DNA of 64,000 bases from Methylobacillus glycogenes JCM 2850 (lineage in GTDB: Bacteria; Pseudomonadota; Gammaproteobacteria; Burkholderiales; Methylophilaceae), in assembly GCF_000617925.1 (NCBI RefSeq), contig NZ_BAMT01000001.1, positions 186,001 to 250,000 on the forward strand, written 5' to 3'. The notes beneath the pieces are model-generated. The model did not search any database. It had not been told where the DNA came from and worked only from the letters and a program-made list of their open reading frames with translations. Positions 18,017-27,589 of the stretch are shown here, in pieces; within the stretch, counting starts at the first letter, position 1, and the number at the start of each line of letters is the position of its first letter. Made by a program: the position numbers and the translations under genes.

Positions 18017-19329
18017 ATGAAACCCATCAATGTTGGTTTGCTAGGCATAGGTACTGTCGGTGGCGGTACCTATACAGTACTCACCCGTAATCAGGAAGAA
18101 ATCGCCCGCCGCGCTGGTCGCCCCATTGCGATTACTCGCGTTGCCGACCGCAACCTGGAGCTGGCTAAACAAATCACCCAAGGCAAGGTAGAAGTCACCG
18201 ACGACGCTTTTGCCATTGTGACTGACCCTAATATCGATATCGTGGTTGAGTTGATTGGCGGCTACACCATTGCCCGTGAGTTGGTGCTGAAGGCCATTGA
18301 AAACGGCAAGCATGTGGTCACCGCCAATAAGGCGCTGATTGCACTGCATGGCAACGAGATTTTTGCGGCGGCGCAGAAAAAAGGCGTGATTGTTGCCTTT
18401 GAAGCGGCTGTGGCTGGGGGCATCCCCATTATCAAGCGGTGCGTGAAGGCCTGGCGGCTAATCGTATTGAATGGATAGCCGGCATTATCAACGGCACCAC
18501 CAATTTTATTCTTTCAGAAATGCGTGAAAAAGGCCTGACCTTTGCCGATGTGCTGAAGGAAGCTCAGCGCCTGGGTTATGCCGAGGCTGACCCGACCTTT
18601 GACGTTGAAGGTATAGATGCTGCGCACAAGCTGATGATTTTGGCAGGCATAGGCTTTGGTATCCCCATGCAGTTTGATAAAGCCTTTGTGCAAGGCATTA
18701 GTACGCTGGATGCCTTGGATATCCGTTATGCTGAAGAGCTGGGCTACCGCGTCAAGTTGCTGGGCATTACCAAGCGCAGCGATAAGGGTGTGGAGTTGCG
18801 CGTGCACCCCACGCTGATTCCTGAAAAGCGCCTGATTGCCAATGTGAATGGCGCCATGAATGCGGTATTGGTCAAGGGTGATGCGGTAGGCCCCACGCTG
18901 TATTACGGCGCTGGTGCTGGTGCCGAGCCTACGGCCAGTGCAGTGATTGCCGATATTGTGGATGTCACCCGCACGCATAGTGCCGATGCCTTGCAGCGCG
19001 TGCCACATCTGGCCTTCCAGCCAGATCAATTGGTTGATCTGCCTATTTTGCCTATCAGCGAAATCAGCAGTGCTTATTATCTGCGCCTGCGTGCGCTGGA
19101 TAAGGCAGGTGTGTTGGCCGATGTCACACGCATTCTGGGTGATAGAGATATTTCCATAGACGCCATGATCCAGAAAGAGCCACAAGAGGGCGAAGATCAG
19201 GCCGATATCATCATTCTCACGCATGTGACGGTAGAGAAAAATATGGATGCGGCGATTGCCGCTATCGAAGGCCTAAGCGCTATCGTGGGCAAGGTGACAC
19301 GCCTGCATATGGAAGAACTCAGCAGATAA
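18017..19329 (+). CDS. hom: Homoserine dehydrogenase (apparent frameshift at 18436)
   Basis: NAD(P)H-dependent reduction of aspartate semialdehyde to homoserine, the branch to threonine and methionine; about 437 residues. The Rossmann motif is VGLLGIGTVGGGTY, the catalytic core has AAVAGGIPII, IAGIINGTTNFIL and GYAEADPTFDVEG, and a C-terminal ACT domain (LRLRALDKAGVLADVTRILG) suggests threonine feedback. The frame breaks at 18436-18437; adding one G (AAGGCGGTG) yields IIKAVREGLAANRIEWIAG without loss. It stands 50 bp after alaA and 46 bp before thrC. Confidence 0.94.
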
Positions 19330-19375
19330 ACAGGAAAGGTCTGCGGCTGAGATTGATGCCGCAGCAATGCAAGCC

Positions 19376-20806
19376 ATGAAATATATCTCTACACGCGGAC
19401 TATCGCCCGCACTCAGCTTCAGTGAAATTCTGCTTGGTGGCCTGGCCCCGGATGGCGGCTTGTATATGCCCGAGGCTTACCCGCAGTTTAGCGCTGCTGA
19501 CCTGAGCGCCATGCGCGGCATGAATTACCGCGATCTGGCTTACACCATCTTGAGCCGCCTGGTGGATGATATTCCTGCGGCTGATCTGCGCGATATCGTT
19601 GACCGTACCTACAGGGCCGAAGTCTACGCTTTTGCGCGCCCAGGCCAGAACGCCGAAGATATCACGCCTACCCTGGAGCTTGAGCAGGGCTTGTACCTGC
19701 TGTCACTCTCCAATGGCCCCACCTTGGCGTTCAAGGATATGGCCATGCAATTGCTCGGCAATCTGTTTGAGTATGTGCTGGCGAAAAAAGGTGAAACTAC
19801 CAATATTCTTGGTGCCACTTCTGGCGATACCGGGTCTGCTGCCGAGTACGCCATGCGTGGCAAGCAGGGCGTGAATGTGTTCATGTTGTCACCACACCAG
19901 AAAATGAGCCGTTTCCAGACTGCGCAGATGTTTAGTTTGCAGGATGAGAATATTCATAACATTGCCGTCAGAGGCGTGTTTGATGATTGCCAGGACATCG
20001 TCAAGGCGGTTTCCAATGATCATCAGTTCAAGGCCAATCACAAGATAGGCGCAGTTAATTCCATCAACTGGGCACGTGTTGCTGCGCAGGTGGTTTATTA
20101 CTTCAAGGGTTATTTCGCGGTCACTAGCGATAACAGCCAAAAGGTCAGTTTTGCTGTGCCCTCTGGCAATTTCGGCAATGTCTGTGCTGGCCATGTGGCG
20201 CGCATGATGGGCTTGCCTGTAGACAAGCTGGTAGTGGCCACCAATGAAAACGATGTGCTGGATGAGTTCTTCCGCACTGGGGTTTATCGCCCACGTGGCT
20301 CTGCCAATACCTATCACACCTCCAGCCCTTCCATGGATATCTCCAAGGCCTCCAACTTTGAGCGCTTTGTGTTTGACCTGGTTGGCCGCGATGGTGCCAA
20401 GGTGCGTGAGCTGTGGAGCAAGGTAGATGCAGGCGGTGCTTTTGATCTCAATGCCGATGGCTGGTTTGCCAAGGTGGCAGATTATGGCTTTGTTTCTGGC
20501 AGCAGCAATCATGCGCACCGCATGCAGACTATCAAGCAAACCCAAGCCCAGTATGGCGTGACTATCGATACCCACACCGCTGATGGCCTCAAGGTGGCGC
20601 TGGAGCACAGAAGCGCAGACACGCCCATGCTGGTGCTGGAAACTGCGCTGCCCGCCAAGTTTGAAGATGCCATTGTTGAAGCGCTGGGTCACAAGCCACA
20701 ACGCCCTGCCAGCCTGGAAGGGCTGGAGCAGCTACCACAGCGTTTTGAGGTGATGGACGCGGATACCGACGCGATCAAAGCCTTTATTGTTGCTCATATT
20801 GAATAA
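19376..20806 (+). CDS. thrC: Threonine synthase
   Basis: PLP enzyme converting O-phosphohomoserine to threonine, 476 residues. It shows MKYISTRG at the N-terminus, the PLP lysine in GPTLAFKDMAMQLLG, GATSGDTGSAAEYAMRG, and PSGNFGNVCAGHVA. ATG 19376 fits the family start; ATG 19367 would add three residues. It is the third gene of alaA-hom-thrC, with thyA 12 bp downstream. Confidence 0.95.
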   Translation: MKYISTRGLSPALSFSEILLGGLAPDGGLYMPEAYPQFSAADLSAMRGMNYRDLAYTILSRLVDDIPAADLRDIVDRTYRAEVYAFARPGQNAEDITPTLELEQGLYLLSLSNGPTLAFKDMAMQLLGNLFEYVLAKKGETTNILGATSGDTGSAAEYAMRGKQGVNVFMLSPHQKMSRFQTAQMFSLQDENIHNIAVRGVFDDCQDIVKAVSNDHQFKANHKIGAVNSINWARVAAQVVYYFKGYFAVTSDNSQKVSFAVPSGNFGNVCAGHVARMMGLPVDKLVVATNENDVLDEFFRTGVYRPRGSANTYHTSSPSMDISKASNFERFVFDLVGRDGAKVRELWSKVDAGGAFDLNADGWFAKVADYGFVSGSSNHAHRMQTIKQTQAQYGVTIDTHTADGLKVALEHRSADTPMLVLETALPAKFEDAIVEALGHKPQRPASLEGLEQLPQRFEVMDADTDAIKAFIVAHIE

Positions 20807-20818
20807 TCAGGAGATGTC

Positions 20819-21613
20819 ATGAAGGTCTACCACGACCTAGTGCGCCATGTGCTGGAACACGGCCACAAGAAGGAAGACCGCACCGGCACTGGCACTTTGT
20901 CTGTGTTTGGTTACCAGATGCGCTTTAACCTGGCAGAGGGTTTTCCGCTGCTGACCACCAAAAAGGTGCATCTGAAGTCGATTATTCATGAGCTGCTATG
21001 GTTTTTGCAGGGCAGCACCAATATTGATTACCTCAAGCAGCATGGCGTGACCATCTGGGATGAGTGGGCGGATGCCCAGGGCAACCTCGGCCCGGTTTAC
21101 GGCTATCAGTGGCGCAATTGGCCCAAGCCTGATGGCAGCCATATTGACCAAATCACGCAAGTGGTGGAATCCATCAAGCGCAATCCAGACTCACGTCGGC
21201 TGATTGTTTCTGCCTGGAACGTGGCGGATATTGAACAGATGAAACTGCCGCCTTGCCATGCGTTTTTCCAGTTCTACGTGGCGGATGGCAAGCTGTCCTG
21301 TCAGCTTTATCAACGTAGTGCCGATATCTTCCTTGGTGTGCCTTTTAATATTGCCTCTTATGCCTTGTTAACCATGATGGTGGCGCAGGTGTGTGGCCTC
21401 AAGCTGGGGGATTTTGTGCATACCCTGGGTGATGCGCATATCTACCTTAACCATCTAGATCAGGTGAACGAGCAGTTGTCGCGCACGCCATATCCCTTGC
21501 CCAGCATGCACTTGAATCCTGAAGTGCAGGATATCTTCGGCTTCCGCTTTGAAGATTTCACGCTGGAAAACTATCAATCTCACCCTGCAATCAAGGCGCC
21601 AGTGGCCGTTTAG
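20819..21613 (+). CDS. thyA: Thymidylate synthase ThyA
   Basis: Methylates dUMP to dTMP with methylene-tetrahydrofolate; 264 residues, the usual short bacterial form. Catalytic Cys lies in [12 protein letters not shown]; other signatures are [37 protein letters not shown] and [26 protein letters not shown] at 20809-20814 supports the start. The partner folA (DHFR) is separate, at 29225. Confidence 0.97.
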   Translation: MKVYHDLVRHVLEHGHKKEDRTGTGTLSVFGYQMRFNLAEGFPLLTTKKVHLKSIIHELLWFLQGSTNIDYLKQHGVTIWDEWADAQGNLGPVYGYQWRNWPKPDGSHIDQITQVVESIKRNPDSRRLIVSAWNVADIEQMKLPPCHAFFQFYVADGKLSCQLYQRSADIFLGVPFNIASYALLTMMVAQVCGLKLGDFVHTLGDAHIYLNHLDQVNEQLSRTPYPLPSMHLNPEVQDIFGFRFEDFTLENYQSHPAIKAPVAV

Positions 21614-21748
21614 CAAGTTTAACCATGCGTTTCAGTTTCTCCCTTCATGCAGTTGCAATGCAGGCGCTAGGTAGTGCGCGCTGCCTGCCAGCTATTTTGT
21701 GTTTGCCGAAACATGACTTAATAAGCTCGGCCATTTTTGGGTTTAGTA

Positions 21749-23609
21749 ATGTCTGATAAGCAAGCTGCACCCACCATGTTGCGAATGGCACATATTCTGG
21801 CCGTAGGTCTGGCCCTGTTGATTGCGACTTTCTCATTGGTGGGCATGGAGTACGCCTCCTTGCGCAATAGCATGACCAATAACATGCAGGTGCAGATGCG
21901 CATCATGGCGCACAATATTGCGCAATCGCTGGTGGCAGGGGAGCGGGAGGTGGCCACTGAGGTGTTGTCTAGCCTGGCAGCCTCGCCGGAAATTGATGCC
22001 GCAGTGCTGTATGGCGCGCAACAAAATATATTTGCCGAATATAAACGCAAGGGCAGCCTGCCGCAGGCTTTGCAGATGCGCGGTTTGATGCAGCATCAGC
22101 AGGGCACGGATTTGCATAAGAGCGAAGTCTGGCAGCCTGTGATGTATGAAGCATGCAGATAGGGGTGCTATATCTGCGCGCCAACCTCAAGCGTCTTTAT
22201 ACACAGTTGCTCTGGTATATAGGCACCACGGTGATGGTAATGCTGGTGACGTTGTTTGCTGCGGCCAGCTTGCTCAATCGTTTGCAGCGGGCGGTGCACA
22301 GTGCGGAGGAGCGTGCTGGCTTTCTTGCCAATTACGATACGGTGACTGATCTGTTCAACCGTCATGCCTTCAATCAGCGTTTTCAGACGCTGCTGCATGA
22401 AGCGCGCAATAACAACACCATGCTGGCGCTGCTGGTGTTTGACCTCGATGATTTCAAGGTAATTAACGATAGCCTGGGCCATGACGTTGGCGATAAATTG
22501 CTGCGTTTGGTGGCGCAGCGCTTGGTGTCAGCGGCTGGGCCTTCCAATGTGGTCTATCGGGTTGGCGGCGATGAATTTGCATGATATTGAGCCAGCAGGC
22601 CGATGTAGAAAATGTGCAGCTGATCGCCAATCGCTTTATCAGCGCGTTGACTGCACCTATCGTGATCAATGGTCGCAATCTCTATATAGGCGTCAGCATA
22701 GGGGCCAGTCTTTACCCCTATGATGGTGAAGATGCCGCGCACCTATTACGTGATGCAGATGCTGCCATGTATTACGCCAAGAGCCGGGGCAAGAACAACT
22801 TCCAGATGTTCTCGGTGGAAATGCATCACAAAAGCTCTACGCGCCTGGTGCTGGAAAGTGAGTTGCGGGCTGCGCTGGAGCATGGGCAGTTTGAGCTTTA
22901 CTATCAACCGCAGATTGGCCTGCCCGGCAATAAATTGATAGGCGTGGAAGCCCTGATACGCTGGCATCACCCACAACGCGGCTTGCTGATGCCGGGGAGC
23001 TTTATCCCCATGGCAGAAGAAACTGGCTTGATTGTGCCCATAGGCGAGTGGGTGCTGCGCGAAGCCTGTAGGCAGGCCATGGAATGGAAAGAAATGGGCC
23101 TGCTGCTGCGCATGAGTGTCAACCTCTCTGGCCGCCAGTTCCGCCAGGAAAACTTGTTGGCTACCATCACCCAAATTCTGCAAGCCACGCGCATGGATAC
23201 CAGCATGCTGGAGCTGGAAATCACCGAAAGCGTGTTGATGGAAGATGCCGAAAGCACCATTACTCGCCTGAATAACCTCAAGGCCATGGGTCTGGAGCTG
23301 GCGATTGATGACTTTGGTACGGGTTACTCCTCCATGGCTTATCTCAAGCGTTTCCCGGTGAGCCGTTTGAAGATTGATCGTAGTTTTATACGCGATATTC
23401 CGCATGATGCCGATGATGTGGCGATTACCACAGCCACTATCCAGATGGCGCATAGCCTTAAGCTGGAAGTGGTGGCCGAGGGCGTGGAAACACGGGCCCA
23501 GCTGCAGTTCTTGCAAGAGCAGGGTAGCGACTTGGTGCAAGGCTTCTTCTTCAGTCAGCCAAAAGAAGCACATCAATTGAGCGAGATGGCGCTGGCAGGA
23601 AAGTTTTAG
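21749..23609 (+). CDS. Membrane GGDEF-EAL c-di-GMP protein with CHASE8-like sensor (two apparent frameshifts)
   Basis: About 620 residues after reconstruction. A membrane helix ([18 protein letters not shown]), a periplasmic sensor domain of about 120 residues resembling CHASE8, and a second helix ([16 protein letters not shown]) precede the catalytic domains. The GGDEF site is intact (GGDEFA near residue 273). The EAL domain is complete ([48 protein letters not shown]), so both cyclase and phosphodiesterase activity are possible. Frame breaks lie at 22151-22152 and 22579-22580; adding G and C respectively (GGC, GCC) gives [12 protein letters not shown] and GGDEFAMILSQQA. ATG 21749 is preferred to TTG 21737. 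Confidence 0.88.
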
Positions 23610-23646
23610 CGACTTATCGCTATACTAGTTTTTTGTCATATTCAAT

Positions 23647-23681
23647 GGGAGTTTCTCCCGATTTTCATTTTTTTTATTTTA
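23647..23681 (+). terminator. Terminator of the GGDEF-EAL gene
   Basis: GGGAG-TTT-CTCCC hairpin followed by a broken T-rich run, 38 bp after the stop. A -10-like TATAAT at 23680-23685 directly after it probably belongs to the next gene. Confidence 0.55.
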
Positions 23682-23719
23682 TAATGGCCTCCGGTTTATT
23701 AACGAATGGAGACATAAAA

Positions 23720-24247
23720 ATGAAAAACACCGTATTTGCATTGAGCGCACTTGTATTGGCAGTTTCCAGCAGCGTAGCCCTGGCTGACCATCACGAATTC
23801 CCCAAGAACAAGGTTGGTCTGGAAAAATGCCTGCACGCAGCCCTGCAAGCCAAGGCTGGTAATGTGGTCAAGGTTGAGTACAAGCTGGAAGGCAAGACCC
23901 CAGTTTACGAATTTGATATCGAAGCCAAGGATGGCACTGCCTGGGATGTAGAGTGCGATGCCAACTCCGGCAAGATTGTAGAAATCGAACAAGAAGTTGA
24001 TTCCGCTGATCACCCTCTGTTCAAGGAAAAAGCCAAGGTTAGCGAAGCAGATGCTCGCAAGACTGCACTGGCTGCTCACCCAGGTGAAATCACCGAAGTT
24101 GAATACGAAATCGAAAAGGACGGCGCTGCTTCCTACGAGTTCGATATCAAGACCAAGGATGGCAAAGAGTTCAAGGTAGAAGTTGATGCGACTACTGGCA
24201 AGATTGTAGAAGCTCATCAAGAGTTCTACCAAATCGGTAAGGAATAA
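23720..24247 (+). CDS. Periplasmic protein with two PepSY domains
   Basis: 175 residues: a signal peptide ([22 protein letters not shown]) and two PepSY-like repeats of about 70 residues. Each repeat has the pattern A-xx-A...V.KVEYKLE...[28 protein letters not shown] and [10 protein letters not shown]...[26 protein letters not shown]. PepSY proteins are thought to inhibit proteases or bind ligands in the periplasm. It is very acidic and Lys-rich. ATG 23720 is supported by GGAGA at 23708-23712; the upstream in-frame extension lacks signal-peptide character. Terminated at 24273-24298; monocistronic. Confidence 0.88.
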   Translation: MKNTVFALSALVLAVSSSVALADHHEFPKNKVGLEKCLHAALQAKAGNVVKVEYKLEGKTPVYEFDIEAKDGTAWDVECDANSGKIVEIEQEVDSADHPLFKEKAKVSEADARKTALAAHPGEITEVEYEIEKDGAASYEFDIKTKDGKEFKVEVDATTGKIVEAHQEFYQIGKE

Positions 24248-24272
24248 AAGTTTTACGACTGGACGGACAGTC

Positions 24273-24298
24273 AACGCTCCCTAGGGAGCGTTTTTTTT
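24273..24298 (+). terminator. Rho-independent terminator after the PepSY gene
   Basis: AACGCTCC-CTAG-GGAGCGTT perfect 8-bp stem followed by a run of T. Confidence 0.92.
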
Positions 24299-24475
24299 GC
24301 CTGTCGTTTATAGATTGAGGGTGGATTAGCTTGCTAGCTGCAAACGCTATGGGCAAGGTCGCTATCTCATCGCAATCAAAGCCGTAACCAGAAAGCTAAT
24401 GTCTCACCCAGCCCTCATCCTACACAAGCTAGCCCTCTCTGAGTCTACCTAAATAGTTTTTTTGCTCAAGCTCAT

Positions 24476-24502
24476 TAAAGACTAACCACCTAGCGCCGTT
24501 AA
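24476..24502 (+). promoter_or_regulatory. Sigma-28 (FliA) flagellar promoter
   Basis: TAAAGACT, an 11-bp spacer, then GCCGTTAA. This matches the FliA consensus TAAAGTTT-N11-GCCGATAA at 13 of 16 positions with exact spacing. It lies 38 bp upstream of the YjfB-type gene. Confidence 0.75.
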
Positions 24503-24540
24503 TACTTAGGTAAAGACTTGTTAAGAACCAGGAGTAAGCC

Positions 24541-24732
24541 ATGGATGTAACTGCAATTGCCAATGTTGCGACTCAAATGTCTAACACCAAGCTACAGGCA
24601 GAGGTGGGGATGACCGTATTGAAGAAGGCCCTGGACATCAGTTCTTCCAATGCCTTGTCTTTGATTCAAGCCTTGCCTAGCCCAGCTAATCTGCCCTCAC
24701 ATCTGGGCCAGAATGTGAATACCACAGCCTAA
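24541..24732 (+). CDS. YjfB-family putative motility protein
   Basis: 63 residues, no signal peptide. It begins MDVTAIANVATQMSNTKLQAEVGMTVLKKALDISS and has the short two-helix layout of the YjfB family, which is annotated as putative motility protein but has no established function. Start supported by AGGAG at 24530-24534. The perfect-spacing sigma-28 promoter upstream places it in the late flagellar class, although no flagellar gene is in the window. Its own terminator follows at 24791-24823. Confidence 0.8.
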   Translation: MDVTAIANVATQMSNTKLQAEVGMTVLKKALDISSSNALSLIQALPSPANLPSHLGQNVNTTA

Positions 24733-24790
24733 GGTAAGATGAGTTGAGCAGCCAGTGAGCTGCTATAGATTTAAAAACCAAGAGATAAAA

Positions 24791-24823
24791 ACAAAGCCCT
24801 GCAATTGCAGGGCTTTGTTTTTG
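24791..24823 (+). terminator. Terminator of the YjfB-type gene
   Basis: A perfect 28-bp palindrome (ACAAAGCCCTGCAA and its complement) followed by a T-run. Very stable stem with an effective AATT loop. Confidence 0.92.
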
Positions 24824-24827
24824 GTGT

Positions 24828-24863
24828 AAAAAAAACAGACCTTCTCGGGGAGGATAAAGGCCT
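24828..24863 (-). terminator. Terminator for the minus-strand envelope protein gene
   Basis: Read on the minus strand: AGGCCTT, a 13-nt loop, AAGGTCT (one G-U pair), then a G and eight T. It lies 46 bp past the stop at 24910. Confidence 0.7.
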
Positions 24864-24909
24864 GCTGTGAGGAGCTTGTTTAGGCGATGGGCAAATACTT
24901 AAGTACTAA

Positions 24910-25374
24910 CTAGGTATTCACCAAATGCCCGCTTTTTAGCTTCACCAGATCACCAACTGTCAATCTGGGTGCTTTGTTCTGTGTGACGGTGTGCAAGCTG
25001 CCATTATCCATCTTGACCTTGATGATGTAGGTGGCGTGACCCAGTTTAGGGGCATGCTGAGCACGATCACGATCAATTTCATAGACGTTGGCAATATCAT
25101 CCTCTAGAGCGCGGATGGAGACAATAGTCCCACACTCATTACATGTCTTAATTGCAGGTGCCTGCGGTGTTACGTTAAAGCGCTGTTGTGTGGCGCTGTT
25201 AATAACCATCGCGGCATTGGGATCGCTGATTAATTCCTGTGCCAGATCTGGTCTATAAGTATGTACGGTCGGGAGCAGGCCTGTAATGGCTGCGCTGCCT
25301 AGCAAACTGAATACTGTGAGTGCAGTGGCCGCCACTAGTACCATGGGATGGGTTTTCTTGATATTGCTCGCCAT
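24910..25374 (-). CDS. Membrane-anchored envelope protein, SlyB/17-kDa-antigen-like C-terminus; predicted GlrR/sigma-54 target
   Basis: 154 residues. One N-terminal membrane anchor (MVLVAATALTVFSLLGSAAITGLL), then a linker and a C-terminal domain CNECGTIVSIRALED...YIIKVKMDNGSLHTVTQNKAPRLTVGDLVKLKSG. That domain resembles the periplasmic part of SlyB/glycine-zipper outer-membrane proteins, but the glycine zipper itself is not present. The Cys pair CNEC may bind metal or form a disulfide. It lies just downstream of glrR on the same strand and has its own sigma-54-type promoter and a TGTC-N10-GACA palindrome, so I infer direct control by GlrR. Function unknown. Confidence 0.7.
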   Translation of the reverse strand: MASNIKKTHPMVLVAATALTVFSLLGSAAITGLLPTVHTYRPDLAQELISDPNAAMVINSATQQRFNVTPQAPAIKTCNECGTIVSIRALEDDIANVYEIDRDRAQHAPKLGHATYIIKVKMDNGSLHTVTQNKAPRLTVGDLVKLKSGHLVNT

Positions 25375-25474
25375 GTTTTTACTCCCAACGATTAATCTTG
25401 TTTTTCTTCATCTGCCAATCTGGCTTGGTAGCTGATTTGTTGTGCTCGGCTACGGATGAGGTTTACAAAGATAT

Positions 25475-25491
25475 AGCGAAGAGTGTGCCAA
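25475..25491 (-). promoter_or_regulatory. Sigma-54 (RpoN) promoter of the envelope protein gene
   Basis: Minus strand TTGGCACACTCTTCGCT: the GG at -24 and GC at -12 are separated by the required 10 bp and the -24 box TTGGCAC is perfect. Predicted start near 25465, leaving a leader of about 90 nt before the ATG at 25374. Confidence 0.75.
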
Positions 25492-25547
25492 CTTTATTTA
25501 TTTCAATTAAATCAATGGCTTGATGATTTTTGTGCTGGGGCAGTAGG

Positions 25548-25583
25548 CATTTTATCTGTCTCAATTTTGAGACAGATAAAATG
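25548..25583. promoter_or_regulatory. GlrR-type operator: 17-bp perfect inverted repeat holding TGTC-N10-GACA
   Basis: Two 17-bp arms (CATTTTATCTGTCTCAA and its complement) flank TT. The centre TGTCTCAATTTTGAGACA fits the TGTC-N10-GACA site known for enteric GlrR. It sits about 90-120 bp upstream of the predicted sigma-54 start, the normal place for an enhancer, and directly after glrR. No T-run follows on either strand, so a terminator role for glrR is less likely. Confidence 0.75.
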
Positions 25584-25638
25584 TCATGATTTTAAGTTTA
25601 TGATTATTATATGAAAATTAAGTCTCCCCTCGGAGACA

Positions 25639-27009
25639 TCAGACGCCAGGACTGTCGTTTTTAAATAAAGCAGGCGTTAATTGGTGGCGTTGCAGGAGTT
25701 TATAAAACTCGGTGCGGTTACGTTGCGCCAGGCGTGCGGCCTGGGTAACGCCGCCATTGGTGGCTTTGAGCAGCTTGACCAAGTAATCGCGCTCAAAATT
25801 CTTACGCGCGACTTCAAATGGCACTATGCCGCCTATATCTTCTTGCAGCGCCTTTTGAACCAGGGTGGCAGGTATCAATGGCGTGGTACATAAAACGACG
25901 GTCTGTTCTACGATGTTCTGTAATTGCCGTACGTTGCCTGGCCAGGGAGCCGCAATCAGCAGTTCCAGAGCTTCTGGCGCAAAGCCATTGAGTTTCTTGC
26001 GGTATTTGGTCGTCAGCTGATTGAGGAAGGAGTTGGCGAGCAGGGATATATCTTCGCGCCGTGCTGCCAGTGAGGGGATCTCCAGACCGACGACGTTGAT
26101 ACGGTAGTAAAGATCTTCGCGGAAGCGGCCAGCCTTCATTTCTTCAGCCAGATTACGGTGGGTGGCCGAGATCACGCGTACATCAATGCTGATGCTGGTG
26201 CTGGAGCCTACCGGACGTATGGCTCTCTCTTGCAGCGCGCGTAGCAGTTTGACTTGCAAGGGCAGCGGCATATCACCGATTTCATCGAGGAATAAGGTGC
26301 CACCATGGGCGGTTTGGAACAAGCCCTTGTGATCGCGTAGCGCACCAGTAAATGCGCCTTTGCTATGGCCGAACAGTTCAGACTCCAGCAAGGCTTCGGG
26401 GATGGCACCGCAATTGATGGCAATAAAAGCCTGGCCTTTGCGTGGGCTGGCTTCATGAATGGCACGCGCCAATAATTCCTTACCAGTGCCGCTTTCACCC
26501 TGAATGAATACGCTGGCATCGGAGATGGCCATCAGCTTGGCCTGGCCCAGCAGGTTTTCCATCTGCGGGCTGCGCGTGATGATATCCCGCCGCCATTCCT
26601 GATCTTCAGCGCTATCCTGATCTGAGAGTGCCCCTGTGCCTATGCGCAAGGCGGCTTCTACCTGCTGCAACAGGGATTTGCTGTCGAAAGGCTTAGTAAG
26701 AAAGCCGAATACGCCACGCTGGGTGGCATCCACAGCCTCGGGGATGGATCCGTGCGCGGTCACCATGATGACGGGTAGCGCAGGGTCGGATTTGTGGATC
26801 ACATCAAACAAGGCCATGCCATCCATGCCGGGCATGCGCAGGTCGGTAATCACCAGGCTGGGACGACTGATGGCAATTTGCGACAGTGCTTCTTCTGCGT
26901 TGCTGGCGGAGATGACTTGATAGCCTGCAGCCTTGAGCCGCATGCCCAACAGTTTGAGTATGTCGGGGTCATCATCTACCGTCAGGATTTTCTTCAGGAC
27001 TTCCGTCAT
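25639..27009 (-). CDS. glrR: GlrR (QseF) sigma-54-dependent response regulator
   Basis: 456 residues in three domains. A receiver domain has phospho-acceptor Asp56 ([10 protein letters not shown]). The AAA+ domain has Walker A GESGTGKE (171-178), the sigma-54 contact loop GAFTGA (218-223) and [13 protein letters not shown]. The C-terminal Fis-type helix-turn-helix ends in [24 protein letters not shown], which is nearly the GlrR sequence of enteric bacteria. Last gene of glrK-qseG-glrR. In enterics GlrR activates glmY and rpoE through TGTC-N10-GACA; here such a site lies just past the gene. Overlaps the qseG stop. Confidence 0.92.
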   Translation of the reverse strand: MTEVLKKILTVDDDPDILKLLGMRLKAAGYQVISASNAEEALSQIAISRPSLVITDLRMPGMDGMALFDVIHKSDPALPVIMVTAHGSIPEAVDATQRGVFGFLTKPFDSKSLLQQVEAALRIGTGALSDQDSAEDQEWRRDIITRSPQMENLLGQAKLMAISDASVFIQGESGTGKELLARAIHEASPRKGQAFIAINCGAIPEALLESELFGHSKGAFTGALRDHKGLFQTAHGGTLFLDEIGDMPLPLQVKLLRALQERAIRPVGSSTSISIDVRVISATHRNLAEEMKAGRFREDLYYRINVVGLEIPSLAARREDISLLANSFLNQLTTKYRKKLNGFAPEALELLIAAPWPGNVRQLQNIVEQTVVLCTTPLIPATLVQKALQEDIGGIVPFEVARKNFERDYLVKLLKATNGGVTQAARLAQRNRTEFYKLLQRHQLTPALFKNDSPGV

Positions 27010-27589
27010 TTACTACTGCTCCGTCCCGGGTCTTTTAGTGATTTCTGCATCATGGTCCTCTCGATTTTCTTTAGTTCGTCCAGCTTTTGCTGCAAGGCAT
27101 CGGCCTTTTGCTGGTTATCGTCAGAACGTTTTTGTTCCTCGCGTATGCGCTGATTCAGCTTGCTGATTTCAGCTGCATTATCCTTGAGCAGGGAGATGAT
27201 GGTGCGCTCTTCCTTGCTCAGGCGTTTTTCACGTGCCAACTCTTCAAGCAAGGGTTGTGCCTTGAGTGCATCACGCAGTCGGCTGCCAGGGTGGGCATAG
27301 ATCAGCGCGGCACGGGCTTTTTGCTGGATTTCATCGTGATGGTCGGCAATTTTTTGCAAAATCAGCGCTAATTCCTTTTTTTGCGCCTCTAAACCTAGAT
27401 CATTGAAATCACTTGAGAATTCTAACAGGCTGGCGGCCCGGGTTTCTACAATCTCTTTAGTGCTGCTAGGCGTGTGGGAGATGACTTTGCTGGTTTCATG
27501 CTCAATGGCAGGGGCTGGTTTGCTTGATGGGCGCAGGCTGACAGCAACACACATACGGCTAAGGGGGGGAAGAGGTACTTGGGTTTCAT
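27006..27589 (-). CDS. qseG: QseG-like outer-membrane lipoprotein, sensor-kinase partner (apparent frameshift at 27522)
   Basis: About 194 residues after reconstruction. The correct N-terminus is a lipoprotein signal, MKPKYLFPPLAVCVLLSAC, starting at an ATGA overlap with the glrK stop (27586-27589). The frame then shifts at 27522-27523; adding one C (GCAAA to GCCAAA) joins it to KPAPAIEHETS and the rest. The body is helical and charged, with a long C-terminal coiled coil (NQRIREEQKRSDDNQQKADALQQKLDELKKIE). In E. coli QseG sits between glrK and glrR, is anchored in the outer membrane and activates the kinase. The ORF read without correction starts falsely at 27554. Confidence 0.8.

Noticed and set aside
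22746-23576. 276-codon minus-strand ORF over the EAL domain
   Set aside because: Shadow of the well-supported EAL coding sequence.
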